The notes beneath the pieces are model-generated. The model saw nothing but the letters and a program-made list of their open reading frames with translations, searched no databases and was not told the origin of the DNA. 11,845 bases of DNA from Tieghemiomyces parasiticus (lineage: Eukaryota > Kickxellomycota > Dimargaritomycetes > Dimargaritales > Dimargaritaceae), in contig JANBPT010001244.1 in the NCBI GenBank assembly GCA_027575765.1, positions 1 to 11,845 of the forward strand, given 5' to 3'. Of this stretch, positions 8,300 through 11,845 are shown in pieces (the stretch's first letter is position 1; each line of letters opens with the position of its first letter). A program made the translations under genes and the position numbers.

Positions 8300-8435
8300 G
8301 ATATTTCGTTAGCTCCTGTGGCCACCGGATGTGGCCGCCGGAAGGGTATTCTTTTAGCTCGTTTGCGCTAGCTACTGCCAATGGTGGTAATTTGACAACA
8401 ACCCCATTGACAGTAGGCTCCACCATTGACAGTAG
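8300..8435. repeat. Cluster of short tandem and inverted repeats
   Basis: 8317-8329 and 8330-8342 are adjacent 13-mers (TGTGGCCACCGGA / TGTGGCCGCCGGA, one mismatch). A second motif, CCATTGACAGTAG, occurs at 8404-8416 and 8423-8435 with a 19-bp period, and its near-exact inverse TACTGCCAATGGTGG lies at 8373-8387, matching the reverse of 8420-8434 in 14 of 15 bases. The zone also carries a minus-strand frame from ATG 8546 to 8283 (87 codons) that I cannot assign. Confidence 0.6.
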
Positions 8436-8625
8436 TCTATTCTTTAGTATATATATTGTTCCTGTCGCACCTAGTAATAAATCAACACCTTTTTCTCTGA
8501 AACCATACACTTTATAAACCCCTTTATTAACCAAATTCGACCGCATCAATTAACAAGGCATAACATTACTGTGAAGCAGAGCACAAGTTTTCACTTTGAA
8601 AAGCTGTAGTAGGCCGCGCCTACAC

Positions 8626-8708
8626 AAGAAGCAAAAGAAAAGAAAGAAAAGAGAGTGGTTGACCTCTAGGAGAGGTCCGGAAGAGACGGAGGGCCAGTCA
8701 GGCCCTCC
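8626..8708. other. A/G tract followed by two perfect hairpins
   Basis: An A/G-only tract (about 8628-8655) leads into two stem-loops: GACCTCT/AGAGGTC (8661-8667 with 8671-8677, 3-base loop) and GGAGGGCC/GGCCCTCC (8688-8695 with 8701-8708, 5-base loop). Both stems are perfect and only 10 bases apart. Function unknown: RNA structure, a transposon end or chance are all possible. Confidence 0.5.
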
Positions 8709-9509
8709 ACCAATTAGCGCAAATCATCTATTATAGTCATAGTATATTGTAGTGCTGTCGTACTGTGCTCTGATGCTGGATAGCAGCCAACGCCGGTAAA
8801 ATCATTACAGAGACTTTGATTATTGCAGTTACTAATTAAACTCCTCTTCATCAAAGGCTCCAACAACAATCAAAGCCGGCTTAAGGATGCCCGCAGCGGT
8901 ACAATCATTATCTACATTCACATCACCTGAGAGACCTTCCTAAATTATTTCACGCAGATTGGAATTCCTTATGTCTTATTGCTTTCTCGATTTGCTATAT
9001 ATATTAAGACAAATGACCCACGAAAAATAAAGGGAGAATCATCTTAGCAGGAAACGTAACTCTTACACATTCTACTGTAATCACCCTTCTCAACGCCACA
9101 ACAATGACCGAGCCCACCACCGCGTTTCCCTTGACCACAACACGCAAAACCGAGACCCGTTTGACACCTTGTCTTCCCGTGCAGGAAAGTGCCGTCACTG
9201 GGGGCACCAAAGAGCCTGGCACGGAATTGTCGGACGGCGTCGACACAACAATATAAGCCAGGCCCAAGTATGCAACATAGGGCCCGGCAGCTTTATTCCA
9301 TTTTCTGTCCCATAGTGCCATCCATTGGCGCTATCCTGTTAGTAATTTCTAGTATTGATATCCCCTTAAGCTTGTTTATTAATACACATTATAGATTTTA
9401 TTTAGAGGTTTTCTCTGTCAATAATTAACCTATCAAACCTTGCATTACAGATTTGGACAGCCCAAGTCCGACTGTACCTTCCTGAATTCTCCATTCTGTC
9501 CCGGAGGTT
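8709..9509. other. Gene-less stretch with a GC-richer patch at about 9040-9260
   Basis: The patch is open on both strands: a 50-codon plus frame (ATG 9104, TAA 9254-9256, Thr-rich) and a minus frame of about 105 codons (9321-9004). Neither resembles a known family. It may be a gene relic, or chance in a GC-richer island. Confidence 0.3.
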
Positions 9510-10100
9510 CTTTTGAAAGTGGGACCAACTTCCAGATATTGGTCCGCTTTACATTACTATGGAGCCCTCACTTTGTTAGGTCTCCTGAACACGCCTGAGG
9601 GATGAAGCTTGGTTAGAATGATCTACTAGGTGTGCTGATATTAGGCCCAAGTCTAATGCCATAACCAAAAGGCTATTCTACTATCACAGAATTTATGGTT
9701 CTGAAATAGTAGACTTGGACTTTACCTTGGGATAATCTAATGTGGTGGTTCCCAATCACCACACTAGGTTATGTATGTGTTGGCAAACCCATCAGGGAAA
9801 GCCAAATGCATCTGCCAAGCCATGGGGAAGCCAATACTTTTAGAGTATGCAATCAGGCCATTTCTCCCACCAATGAGGGGCCTGATTTCCCATGACTTGG
9901 GTTTCATACTTTTCAATTCTTGTTGTTTCAGACTTTTGGATTTTATATGTTTCATCCTGGAGGTCACCAAAGTTCTCTACCAGCCTAAATAACTGAGGCA
10001 ACCAAAAGTATCTGATTTGGTACCTTGAAGACTAACTAATATTTAAGGTCAGCACTTCTGCCCTTCTATGTTCTAGGAGTGTTTCCCCTGCCTTGCCTCC
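9510..10100. repeat. Diverged dispersed repeat, copy B, carrying a nested 133-bp element
   Basis: Matches copy A (7817-8190) by the block chain given there, from TGGAGCCC (9560-9567) to CCTGCCTT (10087-10094). Its left part (9510-9597) also matches 10525-10595. The 133-bp element at 9631-9763 sits inside it, between blocks, with a target-site duplication, so it entered after this copy was in place. Confidence 0.6.
9631..9763. mobile_element. 133-bp TG...CA element, copy 2, with 5-bp target-site duplication
   Basis: About 94% identical over its full length to 5601-5733. It is flanked by CTAGG on both sides (9626-9630 and 9764-9768), begins TGTG and ends CACA. TG...CA ends with a 5-bp duplication are the hallmark of LTR retroelement integration, so a solo LTR or very small LTR element is the first candidate; some MITEs could look alike. 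The nested inverted repeats are kept (9647-9654 with 9711-9718; 9658-9664 with 9693-9699, where one A-T became G-T). It has no coding capacity. Confidence 0.75.
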
Positions 10101-10524
10101 AGGCAACCCTTTTGAGTTTCCCTTGGTCCATTTTGTACTTTCTTGCCACAAGTCTGTCTACTTTTAATGAAGTTCATCCCCCTCACCTATTAAGATTGTG
10201 ATTAGGCTATTGAAATATCTGACCTTAGGGTCTAATATATAGGTAGCCTTCACATTAATGTAATAGTATGACGGACTTGCAAAGGTCTCAATTAAACTGG
10301 GCATTATAGAACATAAAGATTTGGAACAAGTGAAAAGAGCCTAATGCCATTCCTGGAATAGGAGACAGGCCTGGTATTTATTCATGTTGCCAAACTAATG
10401 GAGACACGCCCTTGTGCACATAGGCTGGGGTGCTCAGACCAAAGGAGGAGTTTAGGTGATGACAGTATCATAGGCTAGTAAGCTCTATTGTTCTGAGAAA
10501 CTCGGGTCTTAATAATAAGGTGAT

Positions 10525-10595
10525 CCTTTTGAGTGGGTCAAGTTGGTTGGCCTATCACATTAAAGTGGAGCCCTCAATTTATTAGGTCTCCTGAA
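10525..10595. repeat. Diverged dispersed repeat, fragment D
   Basis: Matches 9510-9591 in order: CTTTTGA, AGTGGG, TTGG, ACATTA, then TGGAGCCCTCA, TTAGGTCTCCTGAA. It ends there, so it is the left end of the family only. Same orientation as copies A and B. Confidence 0.55.
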
Positions 10596-11477
10596 GGTTC
10601 TTTACCACTTGATAAGCCCACCAGTATGTTTTGTTTTGGTATAATAGCCTTGCCACTTATGGGAATGGCATCTGCAAGGTATCCACCACTACTCACCCAT
10701 GTATAGAGGCCCTCCTGTATAGCATGGCACATTCCACTGTAGGGTATGGGAAAACCTGCATAAGTTTCCTGACTGTTAATCTTTGGCCTACCCTGGAAGT
10801 ACTACTGTAGATTACATTGCCTTTGGTCATATGGGCATGAGTTATACCTTTGAGAGACATTTGGATGGTTATCCTATTGTCCAGACTTATTGCTGGCTAA
10901 TCCTGCAACCTACACTATTATTATTCAGGTCATGTCCTTGAAGAGATCATTATTCTGGTCCTCCCAACCTTTGTCTTAGGGCACCTAATTTGCAATTAAA
11001 TCTGCTTTTCATATCTACACTTCTTTTTTTTGTGGTGCAAACATTCACTTTGCCATTTGGATATTTGCATAGTCACCTCAATTCCTTGAAATAGGTTATG
11101 TATATAACATGGTTGGGGAATTTTTGAGAAAGTAATCCAAAAGCAGGAGAAGCTAACTTGCTTGTCAATCCTCTGAACATTGCATATTATACACCAAGTT
11201 TACGTGTAATCATAGCATTCATGTATCTGCTGTATTCCATAGGTTGGACTACCATTTGACATTGGCTGCTTAATTTTACAATTTAAAATCCTCAACCTTA
11301 AACTTCTATTAGTGCTGCCTAGTTTTCATACTGTTACCTAATGCTGTGCTCTTTTGTAGAATTATCAACAGTGTTGACTTTTACCCACCATAACACCCTC
11401 CAACTAGCAGTGCAGTCCACAGAATGTAGACATGCATTCGTCCTAAGTGGAGTCGGTATGGTTGGTGAGCAAATGAT
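10596..11477. other. Gene-less AT-rich stretch, nothing recognised
   Basis: Open frames of about 60-65 codons occur on both strands at about 10620-10820, but neither has a motif I recognise. The rest is AT-rich with many stops in every frame. Confidence 0.4.
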
Positions 11478-11483
11478 AAAAAA
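11478..11483 (-). terminator. Pol III terminator of the 5S gene
   Basis: Six A on the plus strand (T6 on the transcript strand) directly after the last base of the 5S helix I. Confidence 0.8.
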
Positions 11484-11600
11484 GTTGCGGCACCGACTAT
11501 TCCCAAGTGGTCACCCACCTTAGTACTAAATCAGCTGAATGGTCCTTAACTTCGCAGATCTAACGGGATACGGTGCTCAACACCATCAGATGGCCGCAAC
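11484..11600 (-). rRNA. 5S ribosomal RNA gene
   Basis: The 117-base minus-strand sequence has the eukaryotic 5S layout. Helix I closes perfectly (GTTGCGGC with GCCGCAAC). The loop A/B region reads GATCTGCGAAGTTAAG (11560-11545). The C-box of the internal promoter, GGTGGGTGACCACTTGGGAA (11519-11500), bound by TFIIIA, is intact, as is TTAGTACT before it. A T6 terminator follows at once. Length is at the low end of the usual 117-121. It is a single copy in this window, not in a tandem array or beside other rRNA genes, as in fungi with dispersed 5S genes. Probably functional. Confidence 0.95.
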
Positions 11601-11845
11601 TGACATTATAAGGGCGTAACTATTCTTGACATTGCTGAAAAACACAAGCAAGACCTCCAATTGGTCAATGCCCTGTGCCAATTTGCCTGCTATGCCAGTT
11701 GTCTTTTATGACTAGGCTGGTCACCTAATTAACAACCTTTTTAGTGATAGACATGGTCATAAGTACTGTCCTAAACACCCTGAGACAGTTTACTTGGTAC
11801 CCATAATAGCTTTGCCTCTTTAAGGTTTATGAGATTACATTGATG
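11601..11845. other. Right edge, 5' flank of the 5S gene
   Basis: No gene recognised. A TTATAA lies 6-11 bases upstream of the 5S start (about 11606-11611); its position is too close for a usual TATA box, so I give it no role. Confidence 0.3.

Noticed and set aside
8283..8546. 87-codon minus-strand frame from ATG 8546
   Set aside because: It covers the short-repeat nest, has a weak start context and matches no family I recognise; the repeats explain its repeated TVNG-like segments.
5601..9763. One LTR retrotransposon with the two 133-bp copies as its LTRs
   Set aside because: The outer flanks (TCAAC on the left, CTAGG on the right) do not match, the right copy has its own duplication on both sides, and no gag or pol is seen between them.
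11341..11523. 60-codon plus-strand frame
   Set aside because: Its end runs into the 5S rRNA gene from the antisense side and it has no recognisable motif.
1..11845. CRISPR array, phage or bacterial operon structure
   Set aside because: No spaced regular repeats of CRISPR type and no bacterial gene packing; the tRNA and 5S genes are eukaryotic in form.

Overview
The window looks like nuclear DNA of a fungus, probably an early-diverging lineage, though the lineage is a guess. The reasons are a large intron-free nonribosomal peptide synthetase (NRPS) gene, a eukaryotic-type tRNA gene with internal A and B boxes, a dispersed single 5S rRNA gene, and a long gene-poor stretch with decayed mobile elements. 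By eye the NRPS is clearly richer in G+C than the rest.

Layout. (1) 1-2951, minus strand: the first 983 codons of an NRPS that runs off the left edge. Its order is a C-terminal half of a condensation domain, then adenylation, carrier protein and epimerization domains, so it is the loading end of an assembly line that starts a peptide with a D-amino acid. Because it has no stop inside the window, the reading frame must be followed to base 1 to be seen. (2) 2952-3133: its 5' leader and probable promoter. (3) 3134-4845: no gene recognised. (4) 4846-5600, minus: a dead mariner (D,D34D) transposase, cut on its N-terminal side by a 133-bp TG...CA repeat (5601-5733). (5) 5734-6820: nothing recognised. 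(6) 6827-7232, plus: a convincing Pol II promoter layout followed by a short ORF for a hydrophobic peptide. (7) 7732-7805, minus: tRNA-Arg(ACG) with a Pol III terminator. (8) 7817-10595: scattered diverged copies of a second repeat family, one starting 11 bp upstream of the tRNA gene and one carrying a second 133-bp element flanked by a perfect 5-bp target-site duplication. (9) 8300-8710: a compact zone of tandem repeats and hairpins. (10) 10600-11477: nothing recognised. (11) 11484-11600, minus: a complete 5S rRNA gene with a T6 terminator.

The NRPS is the only large functional protein gene seen. No second biosynthetic gene (transporter, regulator, tailoring enzyme) is recognisable on its upstream side, so any cluster must lie to the left. 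The rest is a repeat landscape held between two Pol III genes. I found no clear previously undescribed system; the best leads are the NRPS start module, the 133-bp element and the small promoter-ORF unit at 6827-7232.
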